Of a stretch of DNA of 26,170 nt, positions 8,906 through 15,958 are shown piece after piece; positions within the stretch are counted from its first letter, which is position 1, and each line of letters begins with the position of its first letter. The notes below the pieces were generated by a model that saw only the letters and a list, made by a program, of their open reading frames with translations, was not told the origin of the DNA and searched no databases. This stretch comes from CAYJHC01 sp964370075 (GTDB lineage: Bacteria; Bacillota; Clostridia; Peptostreptococcales; Anaerovoracaceae): NCBI GenBank assembly GCA_964370075.1, contig CAYJHC010000014.1:1-26170 (forward strand). Reading direction: 5' to 3'. Made by a program: the position numbers and the translations under genes.

Positions 8906-8968
8906 ACTTAACCTCCTTATAGATGTTATTAAATATTTTCGTAAAAAAAGTCTTTGTAGTGTTGTATA

Positions 8969-8998
8969 ATAATAACATAAAAAATGCATAAATGTAAA
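8969..8998 (-). promoter_or_regulatory. Candidate sigma-A promoter of the glutamate decarboxylase gene
   Basis: On the minus strand, TTTACA (8993-8998) and TATTAT (8969-8974) are separated by 18 bases, each one mismatch from consensus. Transcription would start about 60 bases before the ATG at 8905. Confidence 0.45.
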
Positions 8999-9153
8999 GG
9001 ATTGGAAATATACTTCCTGCAATAGAAGATTGTTTGGATTCTAACATTTTAGAATAAGTAGACTACCAGCGCCATAGCATTGTGAAAAATCGGCAGGATT
9101 TTGTCGACAAGGAAAAGAAAAAAATGAGTTGAAAAAATAAAAATCGGCTGAGA

Positions 9154-9328
9154 GTTTCCACAGAAAGAAATGACTTGAAATTTTAATGGAAACCAGGTTT
9201 ATCCACAAAAAAAAATAAATTGTATACAATTTTATCCCAAAGAGGCTGTGGAAAACATTTTGAGTATTTGTGTTGAAATTTAAACGGCAAATAGGAGTAT
9301 TAGCCAAGTGATGAGAAAATTATCCACA
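9154..9328. other. Cluster of DnaA-box-like 9-mers
   Basis: Two perfect TTATCCACA boxes lie at 9199-9207 and 9320-9328 on the plus strand. TTTTCCACA lies on the minus strand at 9247-9255 (one mismatch). GTTTCCACA at 9154-9162 and TTATCCCAA at 9232-9240 have two mismatches each. An AT-rich stretch follows at about 9340-9470. This resembles a replication origin or a DnaA-titration site. dnaA/dnaN are not beside it, and six genes to the left run toward it, which argues against a main chromosomal origin. Confidence 0.45.
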
Positions 9329-9412
9329 GAAATTTGTTGTGAATTTCTTGTAAAATATTTTTTTTGAAATTTAAAAAAGTCTTGACAAATCTTAAAATAT
9401 ATTTTTCAATAT

Positions 9413-9622
9413 TTAGCATTCTTGAAAACATTGAAGTTTCAAGAAAAAGAAAGACAATATAATTTTGNNNNNNNNNNNNNNNNNNNNNNNNNNNNNNNNN
9501 NNNNNNNNNNNNNNNNNNNNNNNNNNNNNNNNNNNNNNNNNNNNNNNNNNNNNNNNNNNNNNNNNNNTTAGCATTCTTGAAAACATTGAAGTTTCAAGAA
9601 AAAGAAAGACAATATAATTTTG
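9413..9622. other. Assembly gap of 100 N flanked by identical 55-base ends
   Basis: Bases 9413-9467 and 9568-9622 are identical and enclose exactly 100 N (9468-9567). Equal 55-base overlaps at two gaps in the same window point to contigs cut at a graph node and joined by a scaffolder. The true sequence most likely has a single copy with no gap. A genuine tandem repeat is possible but less likely. Confidence 0.85.
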
Positions 9623-9897
9623 TTTAGGAAAAATCTTATGTATAACACAAGGAGAGGACTCTTGTTTTAGGGGTATTTTGTTGAAAAAGAGATTGGAAAA
9701 GTTAAATCTTAAGATTTTTAGAATTTGCTTGAAAAAATTGATGGGTGGAAAAATTGTATTTGAAAAGCTTAAAAGTAATTGCACATTTGGCTATTAAAAC
9801 CTGTAAAGGGAGAGGAAAGAAGGAAAGGTATATCTGTAAATTTTGATATTGAATAAGTTATAAGTAAAATAAAATTTGAAGAAAAATGGAGGAAGAG

Positions 9898-10779
9898 ATG
9901 GATAATAAAGAATTGGAGAAAATAATTAATGATGTGTACTGTGGATTAGAATTAAATAATTTTAAAACCTTAGGAAGAAGAGAAGCACCATTGTTTTTAA
10001 ATCCACTAGTAGGAGTTGTTTCCGGGACAGATGACTATTATGCGTTTTTAAAGTCTCATATTGGAGAATTTTTTTGGTCTCCTTTGGAAGTCCTAAGATT
10101 AAAGTATAAAACTGAAAATATTAATGAAAAAAATATTAGAGTAATACCGATGGTATTTCCTCAAACTGAAAATACTAGAGTGAAGCAAAGAAAGGCAACT
10201 ATATTTCCGTCAGATAACTGGCTTGTTTCTAGAGGGGAGTGGGAGCCTTTAATGAAAGAGTTTAGTGGAAAATTAGTTTCAAAGATGGAAAGAATGGGGT
10301 ATAAGGCGGTGTCAATAGACCTTCAACCAGAATTCCAAAGAGAGACATCAGAGAACTTAGGAATAGCTTCTAGATGGTCACATAGACATTCGGTTTATGC
10401 TGCTGGTCTAGGAACATTTGGGCTTAGTGATGGAATTATAACTGAAAAAGGAATGGCTGTGCGACTTTCTACTATGGTAATCGAATTAAATAATGCAGAA
10501 GAACAGATAGTTCCTACATGTACTGTTGATACAAGACCAGGTCATTATGATTGGTGTTTATACTATAAGGATGGAAGCTGTGGTGCATGTATAAAGCGAT
10601 GTCCATGTGATGCAATTACTAAAGATGGGCACAACAAAGACATTTGCTCAAACTATGAAGACTTATGTGAAGAAAATAATCTTGCACCAAAAGAAATTGA
10701 AAATATAGATAGAAGTAATTATATCTTCGGATGCGGAATATGCCAAGCAAAGATTCCCTGTGAATATAAAAGACCATAA
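9898..10779 (+). CDS. QueG-like 4Fe-4S protein (epoxyqueuosine reductase-related)
   Basis: This 293-residue protein has a C-terminal double-cluster ferredoxin region: CGACIKRCPC plus a later CGICQAKIPC, with further cysteines between. A central stretch SRWSHRHSVYAAGLGTFGLSDG resembles the segment before the ferredoxin region in the QueG and reductive-dehalogenase families, which use a cobamide and two 4Fe-4S clusters. It lacks the C-terminal HEAT-like extension often found in QueG, so I do not assign epoxyqueuosine reduction. The start at 9898 is preceded by GGAGG at 9888-9892, better than the ATG at 9886 that contains part of that site. It is convergent with dtd and has no partner gene. Substrate unknown. 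Confidence 0.7.
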   Translation: MDNKELEKIINDVYCGLELNNFKTLGRREAPLFLNPLVGVVSGTDDYYAFLKSHIGEFFWSPLEVLRLKYKTENINEKNIRVIPMVFPQTENTRVKQRKATIFPSDNWLVSRGEWEPLMKEFSGKLVSKMERMGYKAVSIDLQPEFQRETSENLGIASRWSHRHSVYAAGLGTFGLSDGIITEKGMAVRLSTMVIELNNAEEQIVPTCTVDTRPGHYDWCLYYKDGSCGACIKRCPCDAITKDGHNKDICSNYEDLCEENNLAPKEIENIDRSNYIFGCGICQAKIPCEYKRP

Positions 10780-10880
10780 GGATATAAAGAGGATTTGGAA
10801 ATTACTAAATTAACCGTAGAACTACTATATCCATTTTGGGGAAATGGAGTAACGCTGCGTTTGAAAAGTAATTTTCAGAG

Positions 10881-11336
10881 CTACTTAGACATAATTTCTT
10901 CAGTGTCAAGGATGATGGTGACAGGGCCATCATTGTTGATACTTACTAGCATTTCTGCTCCAAATTCGCCTGTTTGTACAGGGATTTCTAAAGAAGATAC
11001 TTTATTTATGAAATCCTCGTAGAGAGGAATGGCAATATCTGGTCTAGCAGCATTAGTAAAGGATGGACGTTTGCCTTTTTTACAATCTGCATAAAGTGTG
11101 AATTGAGATATGATGAGCATTTCTCCTCCTATATCCTTAAGAGATTTGTTCATCTTTCCTTCTTCATCTTCAAAAATTCGAAGCCCGGCAATTTTTTCTG
11201 ACAGATAAGAAACTTCTTTCTCGCTATCTGATTTAGTGATGCCTATGAGAACAACTAGGCCGTGGTTAATTTCTTTTTTTTCATTTCCGTTGATTGTTAC
11301 ACTTGCTGATGTAACTCTTTGTAAAACTGCTTTCAT
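10881..11336 (-). CDS. dtd: D-aminoacyl-tRNA deacylase
   Basis: Dtd hydrolyses D-amino acids (and mischarged glycine) from tRNA. The 151-residue protein starts MKAVLQRVTSASVTI, contains the SQFTLYAD active-site motif and ends with the family's NDGPVTIILDT (Gly-cisPro) motif. I start at 11336, where homologues begin; the frame stays open to an ATG at 11360. Neither start has a well-placed ribosome site: AGGAG lies 17 or more bases upstream of the longer start. In many Firmicutes dtd follows relA; here it stands alone behind a LuxR-family regulator on the same strand, with a 166-base gap. Confidence 0.93.
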   Translation of the reverse strand: MKAVLQRVTSASVTINGNEKKEINHGLVVLIGITKSDSEKEVSYLSEKIAGLRIFEDEEGKMNKSLKDIGGEMLIISQFTLYADCKKGKRPSFTNAARPDIAIPLYEDFINKVSSLEIPVQTGEFGAEMLVSINNDGPVTIILDTEEIMSK

Positions 11337-11454
11337 AAATTTATTGTATGATATAATCATTGATAGATATATCGATACTCTCCTTTCTAATTTTGAGATT
11401 CTATTTTAATTGCTTAAGGCCACAGGCATTTTATAAAATCTGAAGTATTAACTA

Positions 11455-11469
11455 TGATAATCATTATTA
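11455..11469. promoter_or_regulatory. Fur-box-like 7-1-7 sequence upstream of dtd
   Basis: TGATAATCATTATTA differs at one position from the classic 7-1-7 Fur-family operator TGATAATnATTATCA. It lies in the gap between the LuxR-family regulator and dtd. In DNA this AT-rich a chance match is plausible, and iron control of dtd would be unexpected. Confidence 0.25.
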
Positions 11470-11502
11470 ATGTAATGATGAGCTTTGCTAACCTTGATGT
11501 TA

Positions 11503-12297
11503 TTAATTCCAATATTCTATTAATTTTGCACTAGATAAATATTGCAATAGTTGTGTCCTAGATTTTACAGTAAACTTATCGTATATGTGAGCTATGTGAT
11601 TTTTCGTAGTGTTGATAGAAGTGAAATTTATATCAGAAATTTCTTGGTTTGTAAGACCTTCTTTTATCTGTCCTACAATGTCTATTTCTTTTTTTGTAAG
11701 GTGATAGTTATATACTAATAAATTGTAAATCTGTTGCTTGTTTTTTAGAGTGGCTTCTTCTGAAGAAGCAAGACGAATCTGTAGATGGGGTAATAATTGA
11801 TTAAGAATATATAAATCTTTTGAAGAAAAGTCTTTCTTTGATTCGCTCTTATAAAGAGTGACAGCACCTACAAAGCGGCCAGAACTAATTATGCTCACTC
11901 CAGCAACAAGGCCTAAATCAAATTTGGATAAATATTCCTTATAAAAGTCTGTTTCTACCCTTAGTTTAGAATCGATTAAGTCGCTTTCCTTGTAGGCGAT
12001 TGATTGATGATGGGAAAAAATCCAATTTACATAATCTAAACCCTGATAGCACTCTTCGTACAAGTGTATAAATTTCTCTTCTGTAGTATGAGGAAGGGAG
12101 CTTACCACAACTGGATCTATTAACATAGAGCGCCCCTTGTTAGGTGTAAGGCTTCCAAGACTAAAATCTGAGAAATCAAACTCAATTAGTTGAGATAATT
12201 TACCTAAAAACGTTTGTCGCATTGCCTTAAGATTTTGAATCCCATGCAGGGAGGCTGTTAAATCATTTAATTTTTCCCATTCACCTTTTTTTAACAT
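11503..12297 (-). CDS. LuxR-family transcriptional regulator with N-terminal GAF-like sensor region
   Basis: The 264-residue protein has a C-terminal GerE/LuxR HTH: HLTKKEIDIVGQIKEGLTNQ followed by NTTKNHIAHIYDKFTVKSRT, near residues 200-255. The N-terminal ~190 residues show the GAF-like pattern LGLVAGVSIISSGRFVGAVTLY, suggesting a small-molecule sensor and not a phosphorylated receiver. The start at 12297 is preceded on the minus strand by GGAGAG five bases upstream; a longer start at 12318 lacks this. It is divergent from the agmatinase-like gene across 292 bases that hold a palindrome, so it is a good candidate regulator of the ureohydrolase and antiporter genes. Confidence 0.8.
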   Translation of the reverse strand: MLKKGEWEKLNDLTASLHGIQNLKAMRQTFLGKLSQLIEFDFSDFSLGSLTPNKGRSMLIDPVVVSSLPHTTEEKFIHLYEECYQGLDYVNWIFSHHQSIAYKESDLIDSKLRVETDFYKEYLSKFDLGLVAGVSIISSGRFVGAVTLYKSESKKDFSSKDLYILNQLLPHLQIRLASSEEATLKNKQQIYNLLVYNYHLTKKEIDIVGQIKEGLTNQEISDINFTSINTTKNHIAHIYDKFTVKSRTQLLQYLSSAKLIEYWN

Positions 12298-12443
12298 TAT
12301 TACTCTCCATTGCTTCAATTAATTTAAAAAGTATATTGAATCTTACTACATAAGTATTAAAAATTTAGGACGAAATACAAAATGTAACTAATCGAATATA
12401 TGACTCTAAAAAAACAACTAATTTGCTTAGAAAAATCTGTTAT

Positions 12444-12467
12444 TATATGGTAGTAAACTACCATATA
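12444..12467. promoter_or_regulatory. Palindrome in the divergent luxR/ureohydrolase intergenic region
   Basis: TATATGGTAG at 12444-12453 and CTACCATATA at 12458-12467 form a perfect 10-base inverted repeat around TAAA. The position between divergent regulator and target genes and the near-20-bp dyad suit a LuxR-type operator. It could also form an RNA hairpin. No clear sigma-A promoter beside it could be fixed. Confidence 0.45.
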
Positions 12468-12589
12468 TATATAAATAAACAGTACTTTTGGGTGTTTAAT
12501 ATAGTCTACAATAATTATATTATAAGTGCAATAGTTTAGTTAATTTATTTGGACTTATAAAATTAAGTAGTAAATGGGAGGATGACAGT

Positions 12590-13480
12590 ATGGGAGCTTA
12601 TACAGCTTGGAGAGAAATTAAGACGGACAAAAGAGATGAAGCAGATGTTATGATTATGGGGATTGCCTTTGATGGTGCGGCAAGCGTAGGAAAAGGTGCG
12701 GCAAAGGCTCCTGATCAAATTAGAGAATGTTCAACAGTGCTTCCGCCAGTAAACTTAAAGGGAGAAATGTTCCCGGACTTAAGAGTATATGATGCAGGTG
12801 ATGTAGAGTTTACATTAGATTGGGAAAAATACTATGGGGAAGCTGAAAGAATGGCAACTGATTTATTTAAGACAGGTAAAACGTGTATATTCCTAGGGGG
12901 AGATCATTCTGTACATATTCCATTACAAAAAGCTTTAGGAAAAGCCTTTGAAGGAAAGAAAATAGGAATAATACATTTTGACTCACATCCGGACCTTTGT
13001 GAAGATTATCAGGATAGCAAATGGTCTCATGCATGTCCACTAAAGAGAGCTACTGAAGAGACAATAACATATAGAGATTTAGCACAAGTAGGAATCAGAT
13101 CTTACGAAGCTGAAGAAATTGAATTATTTAAGAATCACCCAGAGCTATTAGTGATTAAAGCGTATGACATATTTAAAGAAGGTTACCAAGCTGCTATAGA
13201 TAAGTTAGTAAAGAATTTCGAAGGATATGATGTGATTTACATTACTTTAGATATTGACGTATTAGATCCTGCATTTGCTCCGGGAACAGGTACTCCTGAG
13301 GCTGGGGGATTGACTTCTAATGAATTGATGGAAATTGTTAATCAACTTTTCGAAAAACTGCCTCTAGTTGGAATGGATATTGTTGAAGTTTCACCACCAC
13401 TTGACACAATTAATAACACAACTTCTTGGGCTGCAGTTAAACTTATGTATGAAGTATTTGCGCAGGTTGCAAAGAAATAA
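12590..13480 (+). CDS. speB: Agmatinase/arginase-family ureohydrolase
   Basis: This 296-residue enzyme has the full binuclear-manganese site of the ureohydrolase family: GGDHS, the HFDSHPD motif (HxDxHxD) near residue 128, and TLDIDVLDPAFAPGTGTPEAGG near residue 217. These residues bind metal and the guanidino substrate, so it releases urea from agmatine, arginine, guanidinobutyrate or formiminoglutamate-like compounds. Agmatinase is the best guess by overall pattern and by the ending VEVSPPLD; substrate is not proven. It has a good GGGAGG ribosome site. An NhaC-family antiporter follows after 95 bases and a LuxR-family regulator is divergent, suggesting an uptake/exchange and breakdown module for a guanidino compound. 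Confidence 0.8.
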   Translation: MGAYTAWREIKTDKRDEADVMIMGIAFDGAASVGKGAAKAPDQIRECSTVLPPVNLKGEMFPDLRVYDAGDVEFTLDWEKYYGEAERMATDLFKTGKTCIFLGGDHSVHIPLQKALGKAFEGKKIGIIHFDSHPDLCEDYQDSKWSHACPLKRATEETITYRDLAQVGIRSYEAEEIELFKNHPELLVIKAYDIFKEGYQAAIDKLVKNFEGYDVIYITLDIDVLDPAFAPGTGTPEAGGLTSNELMEIVNQLFEKLPLVGMDIVEVSPPLDTINNTTSWAAVKLMYEVFAQVAKK

Positions 13481-13520
13481 ATGCGGAGTGAAGTTGTATG
13501 AGTATAAATGGGCAAAAACT

Positions 13521-13559
13521 TATTTTGATTAAATAGGTGAAAGTCTATTTTGCTTAAGT
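13521..13559 (+). repeat. Imperfect direct repeat before the NhaC gene
   Basis: TATTTTGATTAAAT at 13521-13534 recurs with two changes as TATTTTGCTTAAGT at 13546-13559, a 25-base period. It lies immediately upstream of the antiporter's ribosome site. Its role is unknown; tandem slippage or a regulator site are both possible. Confidence 0.35.
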
Positions 13560-13575
13560 GAGAAAGGAGATTATA

Positions 13576-15065
13576 ATGGGTGTTATTTCATTAATTCCAC
13601 TAATAGTGTTGTTGGCGCTGGTAATTATTACCAAGAGAGTTATCCCGTCCATGATTATTGCGGTAGCGATTACGTTTATTATTAGCGATGGAAGTAACTT
13701 TGCTTTTGCCTTCATAGATGGTTGGTATGAGGCCCTAGCAGTAGGGGCATATCCGTGGCTTTTAATAGTTCTTCCTCTATTTGGAGCTTTTATCCAAGTT
13801 TTAATTAGGTCAGGCGGAACTCATGGCTTTAGGACTATGGCAGAAAGATATATTAAGTCAAAGAAAAGTAGCTTAGTGTTTACTTGGATTCTAGGTGTAA
13901 TTCTTTGCATAGATGACTATATAAATGACCTTGCTATAGGACCTACAGTTAGGACGATTACAGATGAACAGAAAGTCCCTAGAGAGGGAATTGGATTTAT
14001 AGTTATAGCAATGGGAGTTCCGGTAACTGCTTTAGTACCTATAAGTGCTATGTCTTCATATACTTATGGAATAATGGTGGACGAAGGAGTTTCGGCTGCA
14101 GGTTCAAACATGATTACAGAAATGTTAAAAGTTATACCTTTCCTATTTTATCCAATTGCCATAATTATAGTAGCCTTCCTATTTGCAGTAGGAGTGATTC
14201 CTAAAATGTTTGGTATGAAAAAGGCTTTTGCAAAAGCTGAAGCTGGTGAATTTGACCTTCATTCAGCTATTGGTGAAGAAGAAGAGCAAGAAGAAGGGCA
14301 GATTATTGACTTCTTAGTTCCGGTAATAGTACTTGTAGGTGTAATGATTTGGGTTGCAGAGTTGATTGTTGCGGTGCTGGCAGCCTTATTCGTTGCTTTC
14401 GTTATGTATATTCCAAGGAAAAAAATGACCATAGACAAGTTTTTTGAAGAATTTCTTGTTGGGTTAGCGTCAATGGTTGAGACCTTGGTAGTAATTGGAT
14501 TAGCCTTTATTATGGTATATGGATTAACAAATATGGGCTTTGACATTTTTGTAATTGAAACGGTAACTCCGTACTTAACTGGCTCAATGATTCCTGCGTT
14601 AGTATTTGCGGTAGCCTTAATAATCGTTTACTTAGGGATAGATTACTGGGCAGTAATATTACTTCTTGGCCNNNNNNNNNNNNNNNNNNNNNNNNNNNNN
14701 NNNNNNNNNNNNNNNNNNNNNNNNNNNNNNNNNNNNNNNNNNNNNNNNNNNNNNNNNNNNNNNNNNNNNNNTTAATAATCGTTTACTTAGGGATAGATTA
14801 CTGGGCAGTAATATTACTTCTTGGCCCGATTGCAGTTCCTCTTGCTGAGCAGTTTGGTGTGAGTCCTTACTTTGCAATGGCGGCAGTAGTGGCAGGATCA
14901 ATTGGTGGAGCTACAATGTGTATGTATGGAGAACAAATGCTTATGTGTTCTCAGTCGGTTCAAAAAACATCAGTTCAATTGGGGATTGCAGTATTCCCAT
15001 ACACAGTAATTGCTGCAATTTTAGCGTTTATTGCATATCTTGTTGTAGGATTTGTAGTATATTAA
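13576..15065 (+). CDS. NhaC-family Na+/H+ (or substrate) antiporter, split by an assembly gap
   Basis: Bases 14672-14771 are N and both sides carry the same 55 bases. Removing 155 bases (the N run and one copy) joins the two halves in the same frame and gives a 444-residue protein with 10-12 hydrophobic segments, so the gene is probably intact. The motif CIDDYINDLAIGPTVRTITDEQKV and the later GVPVTALVPIS match the NhaC family, which includes Na+/H+ and malate/lactate antiporters. A charged cytoplasmic loop near residue 230 is rich in Glu. I start at ATG 13576 because AGGAG at 13565-13569 lies six bases upstream. Its place after a ureohydrolase suggests it may exchange amino acid or amine substrates. 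Confidence 0.82.
14617..14826. other. Second assembly gap of 100 N flanked by identical 55-base ends
   Basis: Bases 14617-14671 and 14772-14826 are identical around 100 N (14672-14771). Collapsing them restores one uninterrupted antiporter frame, strong evidence that the duplication is an assembly artefact. Confidence 0.92.
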
Positions 15066-15108
15066 TTATGAGATAAAGTTTGAATTGATAATTATTTCTT
15101 TATAGATT

Positions 15109-15149
15109 AAAATAGGCCCTTGTTAGCATTGCAACAAGGGCCTATTTTT
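15109..15149 (+). terminator. Strong intrinsic terminator after the NhaC gene
   Basis: A perfect 16-base-pair stem (AAAATAGGCCCTTGTT at 15109-15124, its complement at 15133-15148) with an eight-base loop ends in a TTTTT run. The A-rich left arm makes it a possible terminator for the minus-strand kal transcript as well, so it may act in both directions. Confidence 0.85.
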
Positions 15150-15260
15150 GAATTTCGAAAAAGAGCAACTAAAGGGAAATTTTCCTTACAAACTCTAAGA
15201 AAAACACACAACTATACAAAAGAGAGTGCACGGATTTAATTTTATAGATATAATTCTAAA

Positions 15261-15650
15261 TTATTTTCTTTTAGAATCTTTAGGAGTTACACATATTCCC
15301 TTTGCTCTTGCTACTATGATTGGTTTTTCTAAAAAATCAGCAGCTGAAGGGCTGATATCAGGGCGAGCTGCTACTACTTTTCTAGCTTCAAAAGTCATTT
15401 TTCTAGAAGTGTTTCCCATTTCTGTAATCTCACCATAAACTTCGATGTAGTCTCCAGCATATGTTGGTGCAAGGAATTCTACTTCGTCATATTTTAGGAA
15501 AAGACCTTCATCTCCATCAGCTATGATTAATAGTTCTGTAGCTAAATCACCAAAAAGGTGAACCATGTGGGCGCCATCTACTAGGTTGCCACCATAGTGA
15601 GCATCCTTGTGAGACATTCTTAATCTTAAAGTTGAACTAATTTTATCCAT
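15261..15650 (-). CDS. kal: 3-aminobutyryl-CoA ammonia-lyase
   Basis: Kal removes ammonia from L-3-aminobutyryl-CoA to give crotonyl-CoA, a late step of lysine fermentation. The 129-residue length and the small hot-dog-fold pattern (GGNLVDGAHMVHLFGDLATELLI, then FLAPTYAGDYIEVYGEI) fit the family. The ATG at 15650 has AAGGAGG five bases upstream. It is transcribed away from the kam cluster, divergent from the sigma-54 activator, although it belongs to the same pathway. No -24/-12 promoter was found upstream of it, so its control may differ from the main operon. Confidence 0.9.
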   Translation of the reverse strand: MDKISSTLRLRMSHKDAHYGGNLVDGAHMVHLFGDLATELLIIADGDEGLFLKYDEVEFLAPTYAGDYIEVYGEITEMGNTSRKMTFEARKVVAARPDISPSAADFLEKPIIVARAKGICVTPKDSKRK

Positions 15651-15958
15651 TTTTTCCTCCTTGTATTATAAAAAATTACAAAAAATTTAAATTGCTAATG
15701 CAAATGTAACATGTTTTGAATAAAAAAGCAAATATAATTTTTTTTGAAAAAAATAATTATTTGAATTTTTATGATGGCGGGTAAAAGTTTAGGAGTGGCT
15801 ATTGAAAACTTTTTGATAAAGAAGTAAAATGTAAATATGAACCGAAATGTGTTCGAAAAGATTAACTGAGTATAATTTGAGTTGAGAAAGGGTTTTCTTA
15901 AAGCAAAGAAAAATACAGTAATGAATCAAGGGAATAGATTCTATTGATGGAGGTTAAA
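15651..15958. promoter_or_regulatory. Divergent kal / sigma-54 activator intergenic region
   Basis: This very AT-rich gap must hold both promoters. GAACCGAAATGTGTTCG at 15839-15855 resembles the palindrome upstream of kdd (same 17-base length, four differences). TATAAT at 15871-15876 is a likely -10 for the activator gene, with no good -35; the GAACC-type site overlaps the -35 position, which would suit autorepression. The activator's ribosome site GGAGG is at 15949-15953. Confidence 0.5.

Larger units (their letters stand above)
8906..9897. other. Long gene-free AT-rich region with DnaA-box-like cluster and assembly gap
   Basis: Nearly 1 kb without a believable gene; the open frames here are on AT-rich sequence, lack ribosome sites, and one crosses the N run. 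It contains the gad promoter, a DnaA-box-like cluster (9154-9328), palindromes TTGTCGACAA at 9101-9110 and a 16-base one at 9217-9232, a possible plus-strand promoter (TTGACA at 9382-9387, TTCAAT at 9405-9410), a nine-base-pair hairpin at 9419-9445 and a weaker hairpin with trailing T's at 9647-9668. If the promoter is used, the transcript would carry a leader of about 325 bases before 9898 after collapsing the gap. I do not recognise a known riboswitch in it. Confidence 0.6.

Noticed and set aside
9041..9307. Minus-strand open frame in the DnaA-box region
   Set aside because: Low-complexity Phe/Ser-rich translation of AT-rich DNA, no ribosome site, no family resemblance.
9413..9784. Minus-strand open frame spanning the first N run
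   Set aside because: Created by translating through N and the duplicated 55-mer; repeated peptide ends reveal the artefact.
10795..11022. A plus-strand open frame whose start (MEITKLTVELLYPFW) looks faintly like the beginning of GNAT acetyltransferases
   Set aside because: Most of it lies antisense to dtd and the resemblance ends after ~20 residues; at best a decayed fragment in the 100-base gap.
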